Source: CAXMQZ01 sp963707075 (GTDB lineage: Bacteria > Acidobacteriota > Thermoanaerobaculia > Multivoradales > JAHEKO01). Taken from it: a stretch of 64,000 bases of DNA. The stretch is from positions 124,001 through 188,000 of the forward strand of contig CAVPOX010000015.1 of assembly GCA_963707075.1 (NCBI GenBank). The letters run 5' to 3'. The notes beneath the pieces are model-generated. The model was not told the DNA's origin, did not search any database, and saw only the letters and a program-made list of their open reading frames with translations. Positions within the stretch are counted from its first letter, which is position 1; each line of letters opens with the position of its first letter. This document shows positions 18,253 to 27,165 of this stretch, one piece after another. A program made the translations under genes and the position numbers.

Positions 18253-20337
18253 CTAGTCCAGGCTGGAGGAGGAACGGGCCTTCAGCACGACCAGGGTCAT
18301 GTCGTCTTCCAGCGGAGTCCCGTCCCGGAAGGTCGCAGTGAGCTCGAGCAACTGCTCGATAGCCGCCTCGGGCGCAAGGTGGGCGACCTGCGCAAACAGC
18401 TCGCTGGCGCGGTCGTACCCCATCAGATCGCCCTGCGGGCTGAGGACCTCCGCCAGGCCGTCGGTCATGATCAACATCGTATCGCCCGCCAGGAGATCGA
18501 GCTCGACCTGCTTGTAGCCAGATCTGGAGAGGGTTCCCAACGGCACACTGGGGAGCATGAACTCTTCGATCCGAGCTGTCTTTTGTCGCCAGACCAGAAC
18601 CGGGGGCATACCGGCCGAAGCCACCCGCAGGTGATTGCTTTGCAGACGAAGGAGGAGCATCGCCATGCTGGCTTCGCGACGATGCATGGCACTGAGGCCT
18701 GTTTCGATTCGCTGCATGACCTGTGAAAGATCGGCTTCCTGGGAGCAGGTCTGGAAGAGACTCTTGGCTGCACCGACCACCATTCCGGCGTGCAGTCCGT
18801 GACCGGTTGCGTCTCCGACCACCAGTGTGCAGGAGCCGTTGCCGTTCGTCGCGAAGTCGTAGTAGTCGCCACCGACTTCATTGGCAGTGGTCATGTGGAC
18901 AGCGACGTCGAACTTCGCCAGCTTGGGAAGCTCCTTGGGTAGCATGGCGAGTTGGAGCTGTCGAGCCTCTTCGAGCTCTGCGGTCTTGCGGGCGTTGTCG
19001 GCCTCCAGGACTCGACGTTCCGCCTCCTCGCGTGCAGCCCAGCGTTCCTGTTCGATGGTCTGTGCGGTCAATCGTTCGACTTCGCCCAGCTTGATTTCGA
19101 GCTCGCGATTGGTGCGGGCCACCCGGCGCGTCAGGTAGACCGACAAACAGATCGCCAGGACACCGAGACCGAGAATGGTCGTGATGATCGGTGAGAGCTC
19201 CAGCCAGCCACTGGCTCGAGCCAGGGTGGCGAAAATGCTCAGAGCGAGAACCAAAAACCCGACGGCGACGATCCAGGCATCGGGTTCTCGTTCGGTCAGG
19301 GCCAGGATCGCCAGCCAAAGGTTGAGCAGGTAGACGAGCACCAGGAAGACGATGAGAGGCAGATAGGAGCCGAAGGCGGGTCGTGTCCAGATCCAGCCAA
19401 GCACGCCGACTCCGGCGGCTGCCAGCACGTAGAAAGTGGGGCCGATGCGTAGCTTGAAGACTTTGTACTCGACCAACAGGGCCGACAACGCCATGATGAC
19501 CAGCCCGGTCAGGGTCCACTTGAAATAGACCAGCATGAGTGGCAGCTCACCTGCTGCATCTGCCTGGAACTCCGTCCACAGGAGGCCCGCCAGGGACCCA
19601 TTGAAGATGGCGAAGTAGAGATTCTCGGTGGCCTTGGGTTGGAAGGCGAACAGCAACAGGAAGAGGGCTGCGAAGGCGGTGAACAGGCCCATCGAGCCCG
19701 CCAGGATGGCGGACATGTGACGGATGATGCGAATTCCGATGGCTGTCAGCGTCTCGGTGCCGCCGATGATCAGCTCGAAACCTCTGAATCTGGTCCTGAA
19801 GACATGGCCCGAGGCGTTCGAATAGCGGACCGCCAGGAGGTGGTCGACTCCAGGTTCGACGATGAAAGAGGTGACGTATTGCGGCATGACGGCCTCTTCG
19901 ACCTGCGGATCGATCGACACGGTGCCGAATCGGGCCACCAACCTGCCATCGAGATAGACCTCGGATGCTCCTGCCTGCGCCATGAAGATGCCTACCGATT
20001 CGCCGAACTCCTCGGTGACCCGCAGCGTGCGGCGAAACCAGCCGATCCCTGTCCAGCCGTCAGGCCCGACCTCGATGTTCTCGAGAGAGGGCAGGGCGAA
20101 ACCCCAGTCAGAGTCGTCGTAGTCGGGGCTGGCCCAGCGCAGATCGTCGCCTGAATGGTAGCGCCAGTCCTTGACCAGGCTTGTCGGGTTTTCGAGCTCC
20201 TCGGCGCCCAGGACGACGATTTCGCTCCAGCCTTCGGAGACCTGGGCGGACAGGGAGAAGGTCACTGTCAGAAGGGCTACCAGGATGAGGATGGCCTTGG
20301 GGAGAGTGGACATGGATTGGCTCGAGTAGATTCGCAT
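18253..20337 (-). CDS. membrane SpoIIE-type protein phosphatase with 7TM sensor
   Basis: A 694-aa signalling protein. The ATG at 20337 is preferred because GGGAAGGA lies just upstream; another ATG-preceded extension of 9 codons is possible. In order it has a signal peptide, an exported sugar-binding-like jelly-roll domain (D-D-S-D-W, W-F-R-R-T-L, V-Y-L-D-G), about seven TM helices (residues 200-400), a coiled coil (E-Q-E-R-W-A-A-R-E-E-A-E-R-R) and a PPM/SpoIIE phosphatase domain with E-V-G-G-D-Y-Y-D, V-G-D-A-T-G-H-G and E-D-D-M-T-L-V. It should dephosphorylate a protein partner, typically an anti-anti-sigma factor, in response to an extracytoplasmic ligand. No anti-sigma gene is adjacent. Confidence 0.88.
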   Translation of the reverse strand: MRIYSSQSMSTLPKAILILVALLTVTFSLSAQVSEGWSEIVVLGAEELENPTSLVKDWRYHSGDDLRWASPDYDDSDWGFALPSLENIEVGPDGWTGIGWFRRTLRVTEEFGESVGIFMAQAGASEVYLDGRLVARFGTVSIDPQVEEAVMPQYVTSFIVEPGVDHLLAVRYSNASGHVFRTRFRGFELIIGGTETLTAIGIRIIRHMSAILAGSMGLFTAFAALFLLLFAFQPKATENLYFAIFNGSLAGLLWTEFQADAAGELPLMLVYFKWTLTGLVIMALSALLVEYKVFKLRIGPTFYVLAAAGVGVLGWIWTRPAFGSYLPLIVFLVLVYLLNLWLAILALTEREPDAWIVAVGFLVLALSIFATLARASGWLELSPIITTILGLGVLAICLSVYLTRRVARTNRELEIKLGEVERLTAQTIEQERWAAREEAERRVLEADNARKTAELEEARQLQLAMLPKELPKLAKFDVAVHMTTANEVGGDYYDFATNGNGSCTLVVGDATGHGLHAGMVVGAAKSLFQTCSQEADLSQVMQRIETGLSAMHRREASMAMLLLRLQSNHLRVASAGMPPVLVWRQKTARIEEFMLPSVPLGTLSRSGYKQVELDLLAGDTMLIMTDGLAEVLSPQGDLMGYDRASELFAQVAHLAPEAAIEQLLELTATFRDGTPLEDDMTLVVLKARSSSSLD

Positions 20338-20517
20338 GTCATCCTTCCCGAACGGAGATCCCATCGGTGACGATCTGGGGTTTTACCCCTCCATTTGATT
20401 CAGGGTACGCCTCTCGTCGCCAAAGGTTGCAGCAGAATGGCGCTGCCGCGAGTTGCAGACCAACTGGCTGGCTCGTCCGTATAGTAGTCGAGCTCTGTGT
20501 CCGAGGTTCGATTTCAG

Positions 20518-22248
20518 ATGAGTTTCAGAAAAACTTTCTGCGCCGCCGTGTTGGTAACTCTGTTTCCCCTTGGTGGATTCTCTGCCGCAGAAGCGGCGGA
20601 CTCGATTCAACTCGAGAGGCTCGCCGCCGGATTGGATCAGCCGCTGCTGGTGACGCATGCCGGCGACGGTTCGAACCGGCTTTTTGTCGTCGAGCAGCCC
20701 GGGCGGATTCTGGTCTACAAGGATGGTCGGATCCTCGAGCAGCCTTTCCTGGATTTGACTTCCCGAATCAGCACCGGGGGCGAACGAGGTTTGCTCGGTC
20801 TGGCGTTCCATCCGGACTACGCCGACAACGGCTTCTTCTTTGTCTACTTCACTGACAGACGGGGGGACTCGGCGATCTCGAGGTTCGCCGTGTCGGCAGA
20901 GCCGGATCGGGCCGATGCCGGGTCCGAAGTCGAGGTCCTGACGTTCGCCCAGCCTTTCTCCAATCACAACGGGGGGCATCTGGCTTTCGGACCGGACGGA
21001 TTGCTTTACCTTTCCACGGGTGACGGCGGCGGCAGCGGTGATCCGCAGAACAACGCCCAGGATCTCGGCAGCCTGCTGGGCAAGATTCTGCGTATCGATG
21101 TCGATGGGTTGCCCTATGCCATTCCACCTGACAATCCATTTGCGGGACAGGGCGGTGCGCGTGGGGAGATCTGGTCCTATGGATTGCGCAATCCATGGCG
21201 GTTCAGCTTCGATCGTGTCACGGGGGATATGTTCATTGGCGATGTGGGGCAGGGTCGGCAGGAGGAGATCGACTTCCAGACGGCTGCCAGTGCGGGAGGC
21301 CAGAACTATGGCTGGAGGCGCAAGGAGGGCTCCCTCTGCTTCGAACCCGCGACCGGATGTGATGCGACGGGGCTGACGGATCCGGTGCTGGTCTATGACC
21401 ACGGTCCTCACTGCTCGGTGACCGGTGGCTATCGCTATCGAGGACGCAGCAACGCGGCGCTGCGCGGGGTCTATCTTTTCGGTGACTTCTGTTCCGGAGT
21501 TATCTGGGGAGGTCTGCCCGTAGCGAGCGGCGTCTGGTCGGCCGCCGTGTTGGCCGACACGCAGCTGTCGATCGTCAGCTTCGGCGAGGACGAGAGTGGG
21601 GAGATCTATGTGGTGGATCGTGGTGGGCGCCTGTTCCGGGTCGCGGGATCGGCCCTGGTCGTGGATGATTTCGAGTCCGGGGGATTTTCAGCGTGGAAGA
21701 AGGCCAAAGGAAACCTCGCGATTGTTCGGCCTGGACTCCGGGGAAGTGATCATGCTCTCGAGGTGGCCCTGGACGGCACGGCCACCAGGTCGATGCTGGT
21801 CGGTGCCGTGCCGCAGGACGCCGCGAGCCTGTCGGTGCGCTTTCTCATCAACCCGGGCACGGTCGATCTGGGAGGCGAAGCGGTGACAGTCCTGGCCCTG
21901 CGAGGCGGTGGCAGCGAAATGCTCCGTCTCGAGCTCGTGGCGAAGGGGGCAAAGTATGGCGCCAGGTTGTGGGTCCGTGACTCCGACGGTGACGCTGCCT
22001 TGATCGGTCAGACGAGTCTGAAGAAGTCCACCACGGTTTCCCTGGGAGTCGAATGGGCGCGATCCAGCACCGTGCAGAGTAACGATGGGGTAGCCCGTCT
22101 GATCAAGGGCAGAAAGGTCCGCGCGGAGCGCGCCGACCTCGCCAACGGCACCCCGGACCCACAGTCGGTGAGGATCGGTTTGCCGTATGGCTCAGAGGGC
22201 ACAAGAGCTGGCAGCCTACTCATCGACGACGTCGTCCTGACCCGATAG
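20518..22248 (+). CDS. PQQ-dependent sugar dehydrogenase-like protein with C-terminal extension, exported
   Basis: A 576-aa secreted protein. The ATG at 20518 starts a signal peptide; a GTG 21 bp upstream is the alternative. Residues 35-370 form the six-bladed glucose/sorbosone dehydrogenase propeller: E-Q-P-G-R-I, G-G-E-R-G-L-L-G-L-A-F-H-P, H-N-G-G-H-L-A-F-G-P-D-G, S-T-G-D-G-G, and a conserved G-L-R-N-P-W-R-F-S. Related proteins oxidise aldose sugars with PQQ, but many homologs have no proven activity. From residue 390 a D-D-F-E-S-G-x-F-S-A-W hinge leads to a 180-residue beta-rich domain of lectin-like look. It is transcribed divergently from the phosphatase gene over a 180-bp spacer. Confidence 0.87.
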   Translation: MSFRKTFCAAVLVTLFPLGGFSAAEAADSIQLERLAAGLDQPLLVTHAGDGSNRLFVVEQPGRILVYKDGRILEQPFLDLTSRISTGGERGLLGLAFHPDYADNGFFFVYFTDRRGDSAISRFAVSAEPDRADAGSEVEVLTFAQPFSNHNGGHLAFGPDGLLYLSTGDGGGSGDPQNNAQDLGSLLGKILRIDVDGLPYAIPPDNPFAGQGGARGEIWSYGLRNPWRFSFDRVTGDMFIGDVGQGRQEEIDFQTAASAGGQNYGWRRKEGSLCFEPATGCDATGLTDPVLVYDHGPHCSVTGGYRYRGRSNAALRGVYLFGDFCSGVIWGGLPVASGVWSAAVLADTQLSIVSFGEDESGEIYVVDRGGRLFRVAGSALVVDDFESGGFSAWKKAKGNLAIVRPGLRGSDHALEVALDGTATRSMLVGAVPQDAASLSVRFLINPGTVDLGGEAVTVLALRGGGSEMLRLELVAKGAKYGARLWVRDSDGDAALIGQTSLKKSTTVSLGVEWARSSTVQSNDGVARLIKGRKVRAERADLANGTPDPQSVRIGLPYGSEGTRAGSLLIDDVVLTR

Positions 22249-22282
22249 GAAGGATGGGAATCGCTTCGTGGGAAGACCGTTC

Positions 22283-23608
22283 CTACGTGGCGATTCGGGC
22301 AGCGATCTGGTTGACCTCGGCGATTGCCGAGGACTCGTCGAGCGTGGTCAATTGGCGGTCCCGCATCACGACCTGGCCGTTGATCAGCGTCGTCACCACA
22401 TCGCTGCGGCCGATGGCATAAACCAGGTGTGAGTAGACATCGAAAAGGGGAGTCAGATGGGGACGGTCGAGATCGATGAGGATGAGGTCGGCCTTCTTTC
22501 CTGGCTCCAGCGCGCCGATCTCGTCCCCTTTGCCCAGTGCCGCAGCGGCATCCCGTGTCGCCAGGGCTACGACATCTCTTGCCGAGATCAAGGCGGGGTC
22601 CTGGTGGACACCTTTGTGCAGGACCGCAGCGAGCCGCATGGCCCACCACATATCCAGATCGTTGCCCGACACTGGGCCGTCGGTCCCGAGGCCGAGCCGT
22701 ACCCCGGCGCGGCGCATACCAGCGAATGGGGCTACGCCTGATCCGAGTTTGAGGTTCGACAACGGGCAATGGGCGACCACGACGCGGCGGTCAGCCAGGA
22801 GATCGACCTCCTGGCGCTCGAGGTGGACGCAGTGCGCCAGCACAGTTCTAGGTCCCAGTAACTCCAACCTGTCCAGATGATCCGGAGGGCGCTTCCCATA
22901 AAGGTCCTGAACCTGCTCGACCTCCGCAGCTGTCTCTGAACAGTGGGTAGAGAAGAGGACGTCGAACTCGTCGGCAACCTCTCTGGCATCTGCCAGGTGG
23001 GGTGGGGCGACCGTGTAGGTGGCATGGGCGAGCACACAGGGCGTAATCAAGGGATCGTGCCGGTACTCTTGCAGGAACTCCGGTGCCCGGCGGCGGCGGT
23101 CCTCGGGAGTCATGCCGTCGATCTCGGTGGAATCGAACCAGGTCGGACCGGTCAAGAGACGAAACCCAGCTTCTCGAGCTGCCTTCACCGATGCTTCCGG
23201 GTACCAGAACATGTCCAAAGCCGTAGTCGTGCCGCCGCGAATCATCTCGGCGTAGGCGAGACGGGCGCCTGCCTCGACGGTCTGTGGATTCAGTATCTGC
23301 TTCTCGACTCTCCACAGGCGCTCCAGCCAGGGCTCTAGCGGCAAGTCGTCGATCAGGCCGCGGAACAGGGAGTCTGCACCGTGGGTGTGAATGTTGATCA
23401 ACCCCGGCAGAATCAGGCAACCGGAGGCGTCGAGAACCTGACGAGCAGTGGCCCGATAGCGCAGGCCCATCTCGCTGGAGGGGCCTACTGCGATGATGTC
23501 AGGACCACTGATCGCGATGCCGCCGTCCGGGATCAGCGTCCAGGCGTCATCCATGGTGACCACCGTGGCACCGAGGATCAGAAGGTCGGCCGATCGCGGC
23601 GCAGTCAT
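22283..23608 (-). CDS. TRZ/ATZ-type amidohydrolase (adenosine/guanine-like deaminase)
   Basis: A 441-aa cytoplasmic metal hydrolase. ATG 23608 has AAGGGAG upstream and lies 11 bp after the SDR stop. Metal and catalytic residues are visible: H-T-H in L-I-N-I-H-T-H-G-A-D-S, the His in F-S-T-H-C-S-E, A-H-C-V-H-L, and the Asp in G-L-G-T-D-G-P. The V-A-H-C-P-L-S-N-L-K-L-G-S-G block is typical of 5'-deoxyadenosine/methylthioadenosine deaminases and related chlorohydrolases. Given a nucleoside importer and phosphorylase in the same operon, deamination of a purine base or nucleoside is the likely role. It is the last gene of the operon. Confidence 0.85.
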   Translation of the reverse strand: MTAPRSADLLILGATVVTMDDAWTLIPDGGIAISGPDIIAVGPSSEMGLRYRATARQVLDASGCLILPGLINIHTHGADSLFRGLIDDLPLEPWLERLWRVEKQILNPQTVEAGARLAYAEMIRGGTTTALDMFWYPEASVKAAREAGFRLLTGPTWFDSTEIDGMTPEDRRRRAPEFLQEYRHDPLITPCVLAHATYTVAPPHLADAREVADEFDVLFSTHCSETAAEVEQVQDLYGKRPPDHLDRLELLGPRTVLAHCVHLERQEVDLLADRRVVVAHCPLSNLKLGSGVAPFAGMRRAGVRLGLGTDGPVSGNDLDMWWAMRLAAVLHKGVHQDPALISARDVVALATRDAAAALGKGDEIGALEPGKKADLILIDLDRPHLTPLFDVYSHLVYAIGRSDVVTTLINGQVVMRDRQLTTLDESSAIAEVNQIAARIAT

Positions 23609-23619
23609 CGTCGCTCCCT

Positions 23620-24396
23620 TCAGTAGGGCGTGTCCCCGCCATCGACATTGATGGCCTGCCCGCGGATGATGCTCGCTTGTGGCGAGAGCAGGAATGCCAC
23701 AACACGACCCACCTCCACCGGTTGGATATGACGGCCGAGTTGGGACGGAAACATACCAGCCAGGAGCTCTTCCGGATCGAGATCGATCTTCGGTCCCAGC
23801 CATTCAGCGACGTCGGAGAGCATCGGCGTGGCGACACCTCCCGGGCAGACCGCGTTGACGTTGATGCCGTATTCCGCCCATTCTCCGGCCAGCGACCGGG
23901 TCAGGTTGATCACCGCCGCCTTGCTGGCATTGTAGGCTGCCATGTTGGGATAGCCGACCTTGCCGGCATTCGAAGCGACGTTGACGATGCTCCCGCCCTG
24001 GTGTTCCCGAAAGTGCCGTGCGACGACTCTGCAGCCCGTAGCTACCGCATGAACGTTGACTTCGAACTCGTTACGCCAATGCTCACTGGAGTCGTCGATC
24101 GCGGAGGCCATCGATAGAACCCCGGCGTTGTTGACCAGGGCGTCGAGTCGCCCGAGATCCACGACAGACCGCTGGACCGCTGAGACGAAGGCTTCTTCAC
24201 TCGTGACGTCCAGGGCGAGGCCGAGGGCGCGTTGTCCGAGACCCTCGACCTGCGCGGCGGTCTCTCTGGCAGCCTCTTCATCGAGGTCGGTTGCCACTAC
24301 ATTGCCGCCGGCCTCTGCGACCGCGACAGCGATCCCGTAGCCGATTCCCTGACCCGCTCCGGTAACCAGGACTACCTTGTCTTCGAGTAATTGCAC
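23620..24396 (-). CDS. SDR family oxidoreductase
   Basis: A 258-aa classical short-chain dehydrogenase. The dinucleotide motif is T-G-A-G-Q-G-I-G near residue 12. The Asp in V-V-A-T-D-L-D after the second strand favours NAD+. N-N-A-G and the catalytic Ser (V-N-V-A-S-N) and Y-N-A-S-K are all present. The C-terminus I-N-V-D-G-G is standard. It sits 27 bp after the other SDR and 11 bp before the deaminase. Operon context suggests oxidation of a sugar freed from a nucleoside, but the substrate is not shown by sequence. Confidence 0.9.
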   Translation of the reverse strand: MQLLEDKVVLVTGAGQGIGYGIAVAVAEAGGNVVATDLDEEAARETAAQVEGLGQRALGLALDVTSEEAFVSAVQRSVVDLGRLDALVNNAGVLSMASAIDDSSEHWRNEFEVNVHAVATGCRVVARHFREHQGGSIVNVASNAGKVGYPNMAAYNASKAAVINLTRSLAGEWAEYGINVNAVCPGGVATPMLSDVAEWLGPKIDLDPEELLAGMFPSQLGRHIQPVEVGRVVAFLLSPQASIIRGQAINVDGGDTPY

Positions 24397-24423
24397 TTCA
24401 TACCTCGCTGGATGACAGTTGGA

Positions 24424-25209
24424 TTAGAAAGCCGGGCTCGACAATACACCCCCATCCACTCGCAGATTCGCTCCGGTGACCCAACGCGATGCCGGTGAGG
24501 CGAAGAAGAGGCAGGCGTCGGCGACGTCGTCCGGGCGCCCGAGGCGCTCGAGGGGAGCGCGCGTCTGCCACTTTTCGACGCCTTCGGGCCACTCCTCCTC
24601 GATGCCCTCGCGCCAGATCAGTCCGGGAGAGATGCTGTTTACACGAATCTTGTAGGGTCCGAGCTCGAGTGCCGCAGCGCGCGTGTACATCAGCACCCCC
24701 GCCTTGGCAGCATTGTAGTGACTGTGCAGAGGAGCCGGACTCTCGCCCTCGATGGAGGCAATATTGACGATGGCGCCGCCATCACCCTGTGCCTTCATCT
24801 GTCGCGCTGCCGCCTGGGTACAGAGGAAGACGCCCTTGAGGTTGGTGTCGAGGACCCGGTCCCACTCCTCTTCGGACATCGCTTCGAGAGCAGCCAGGGG
24901 GTAGAGCCCGGCATTGTTGACGAGGACGTCGAGCCGACCCAGCGCTCGAGCTGTGGACTGCACCAGCCGAGTGGTCGCCTCGGGTCTGGTGGTGTCGGCC
25001 TGGATGCAGACCGCCTGCCTGCCGAGGCCCTGGATCTGTTTGACCACTTGCTCCGCCTCGACCGAGCTGGAGTTGAAGTTCACCGCTACGTTGGCTCCCG
25101 CTTCAGCGAAACGGAGAGCGATCGCTGCACCGATGCCTTTGCCGCCTCCGGTAACGAGGACAGCGCGATCGGACAGATCCAGCAGTTGGTTCGGGGGGGG
25201 GATGGTCAT
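24424..25209 (-). CDS. SDR family oxidoreductase
   Basis: A 261-aa short-chain dehydrogenase, a distant paralog of its downstream neighbour. ATG 25209 is chosen because GAGGAG lies 9 bp upstream. Motifs are T-G-G-G-K-G-I-G, N-N-A-G-L-Y, the Ser in V-N-I-A-S-I and Y-N-A-A-K. The residues after the second strand are V-N-F-N-S-S-S, lacking an acidic residue, so NADP+ use is plausible, unlike the neighbour. The pair with apparently different cofactor choice could catalyse two consecutive steps. It starts 14 bp after the permease stop. Confidence 0.9.
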   Translation of the reverse strand: MTIPPPNQLLDLSDRAVLVTGGGKGIGAAIALRFAEAGANVAVNFNSSSVEAEQVVKQIQGLGRQAVCIQADTTRPEATTRLVQSTARALGRLDVLVNNAGLYPLAALEAMSEEEWDRVLDTNLKGVFLCTQAAARQMKAQGDGGAIVNIASIEGESPAPLHSHYNAAKAGVLMYTRAAALELGPYKIRVNSISPGLIWREGIEEEWPEGVEKWQTRAPLERLGRPDDVADACLFFASPASRWVTGANLRVDGGVLSSPAF

Positions 25210-25222
25210 TGCGGCGCTCCTC

Positions 25223-26137
25223 TCAGGGAATTGTCTGCCGACGACGATAGGTTGCGACAAGAAAAAGGCTCAAGAGTGTCACCAGGTAGGGAATGGTCTC
25301 GGTGAACTGCGATGGCAGCCGCAGGCCCTGCAGACGAAAGCCGAGAGAGTCCGTAAAGCCGAATAGCAGGCTGGCGGCCAGGACTCCGAGTGGATGCCCG
25401 CGCCCCAGCATGACCGCCACCACCGCCATCCAGCCTCGGCCCGCGCTCATGTTCTCGACGAAGAGTGTGACATTGCCCAGTGAGAGCTGGGCTCCGGCCA
25501 ACCCGCAGAGGGCTCCGGAGACCACAAGCGTCCCGAACTGCAGGGCGGAGACCTGGACACCAAGAGTCAGCGCGGCCTCCGGGTTCTCGCCAATACCTCG
25601 GATGCGTAGCCCGAGGCGGTGACGAAAGAGCAGGAACTGGGCAGCCGCGACCAGAAAGAGTGAGAGATAGACGATCCAGCTGTGGCCCGAGAACACCGGT
25701 CCGAGAACGGGTATCGAGCGAATCCCCGGAATCTCGAGTGCAGACAGACCGACGATCGCGGGATCCTGAAACGCGCCCTTGACCCCGAACAGGGTACGCA
25801 ACAGGAAGACTGTGAGGCCGGCCGCCAACAGGTTGATGGCAATGCCGGTGACGATCTCGTCACTGCCGAGCTTGACGGTGAACAGGGCGAAGACTGCAGC
25901 CAGACCGGCTGCGGCCAGAACCGCGGTCAGGACACCTAAACCGGCGCTCTGAAAAAGGTAGCTGCCCGCCACGGCTGCGAAGGCACCGGTTAGCATCAGT
26001 CCTTCGAGCCCGATATTGAAAATGCCCACCTGTTGGCAGAGCGCCCCCCCAAGGGCCGCCAGGAGAATCGGCGTGACGAACCGGAACGTCGAATTGAGCA
26101 GAGTGGCGTCTAACAGACCCGACAAGCTGTCCATCAT
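25223..26137 (-). CDS. ABC transporter permease, nucleoside/BMP type (second subunit)
   Basis: A 304-aa integral membrane protein of the BPD_transp_2 family, with about eight hydrophobic helices. F-N-I-G-L-E-G-L-M near residue 40 is the hallmark of permeases paired with BMP-type binding proteins (NupQ/YufQ-like). The ATG overlaps the stop of the first permease gene (ATGA at 26134-26137). The larger open frame extending back to 26569 lies inside the first permease gene and is rejected. It forms one half of the transmembrane channel of the importer encoded by the next three genes. Confidence 0.9.
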   Translation of the reverse strand: MMDSLSGLLDATLLNSTFRFVTPILLAALGGALCQQVGIFNIGLEGLMLTGAFAAVAGSYLFQSAGLGVLTAVLAAAGLAAVFALFTVKLGSDEIVTGIAINLLAAGLTVFLLRTLFGVKGAFQDPAIVGLSALEIPGIRSIPVLGPVFSGHSWIVYLSLFLVAAAQFLLFRHRLGLRIRGIGENPEAALTLGVQVSALQFGTLVVSGALCGLAGAQLSLGNVTLFVENMSAGRGWMAVVAVMLGRGHPLGVLAASLLFGFTDSLGFRLQGLRLPSQFTETIPYLVTLLSLFLVATYRRRQTIP

Positions 26138-27165
26138 GCGGTCTCTTCCGTAGTCGACCTGTCGGTGAAACGGAATCTTCCCCGTGCTGCGATCAACAAG
26201 ATGATGAGTGCCTGGAGTACCTGTGACAGCTCGCGTGGGACGTCTGTCGCCCGCTCCATGCCGAAACCACCGGTCTGGACTGCGGCGAAGAAGAGACCGG
26301 CCACCAGAACTCCCAGGGGTCGGGACCCGGCCAGCAAGGCGACCATGATACCGATCCAGGCATAGAGCGGTTGGGTCAGAGAGCCATCGATATAGCGCTG
26401 GTGGGCGCCCAGCACCTGGACCGCTCCGACCAGACCGGCGATGGCTCCACTGAGGAGCATTACCCGATAGCCGAGACCTTCGATATCCACGCCACCGTAG
26501 CGAGCAAAGCGTGCGTTGAGCCCGGCCATGCGCAGACGGTAGCCGAAGCGGGTGCGCTGGATCAGCCACCGGGCAGCGAAGCCGAGGGCCAGGACCAGAA
26601 TGAGGCCTGTATTGACCCGAGTGCCGAACAGCCGTGGCAGGACCGCGTCAGCCGATATCCGCAGAGTCTGGGTCATGCCGGAGGCGGTGTCCCTGAGTGG
26701 GTGAGTGACCAGAAAGGAGGCCAGGGAACGAGCAGGGTAGATCATCAGCAGGGTGCTGATCAGCAGTGGCATCCCGAATCGGAAATCGAGGAACGCAGCC
26801 AGCCAGGCATAGGCACCGCCAACAACGGCCGCCGCCAGGAAGGCCAGGGGAATCGTGATGACGCCCGGAAGCGGCAGGTACAGGGAGACGATCGCCGCCA
26901 CGATGCCGCCCAGCACCAACTGCCCTTCGCCGCCTATGTTGAAGAAGCCAGCGCGAAAGGCGATCGCAGCGGACAGCCCCATGCCAATGATCGGGGCGGC
27001 CCGGTTCAGCGTTGCCGCGAGATTGGCGGAGTTGCGGCCGCCAAAAGCACCCTGGAACATCGCGAGGTAAGCCTGTATCGGGTTGTGACCCGTCGCCAGC
27101 ATGAGGCCGGCGCCGAGCAAGAGGGCGCCGGCGATGGCCACTACGGGAGCGAGCCAGCGATGCAT
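26134..27165 (-). CDS. ABC transporter permease, nucleoside/BMP type (first subunit)
   Basis: A 343-aa BPD_transp_2 permease (NupP/YufP-like) with the family signature F-F-N-I-G-G-E-G-Q-L-V-L-G near residue 75 and R-A-G-F before it. It has about nine membrane segments. The TGA of the ATPase gene and this ATG overlap (TGATG), and its own stop overlaps the next permease start, so the importer subunits are translationally coupled and probably made in fixed proportion. Confidence 0.92.
   Translation of the reverse strand: MHRWLAPVVAIAGALLLGAGLMLATGHNPIQAYLAMFQGAFGGRNSANLAATLNRAAPIIGMGLSAAIAFRAGFFNIGGEGQLVLGGIVAAIVSLYLPLPGVITIPLAFLAAAVVGGAYAWLAAFLDFRFGMPLLISTLLMIYPARSLASFLVTHPLRDTASGMTQTLRISADAVLPRLFGTRVNTGLILVLALGFAARWLIQRTRFGYRLRMAGLNARFARYGGVDIEGLGYRVMLLSGAIAGLVGAVQVLGAHQRYIDGSLTQPLYAWIGIMVALLAGSRPLGVLVAGLFFAAVQTGGFGMERATDVPRELSQVLQALIILLIAARGRFRFTDRSTTEETA

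Noticed and set aside
20376..20392. Short GGGG-N5-CCCC hairpin in the divergent spacer
   Set aside because: A four-base stem in GC-rich DNA is likely by chance and has no supporting context.
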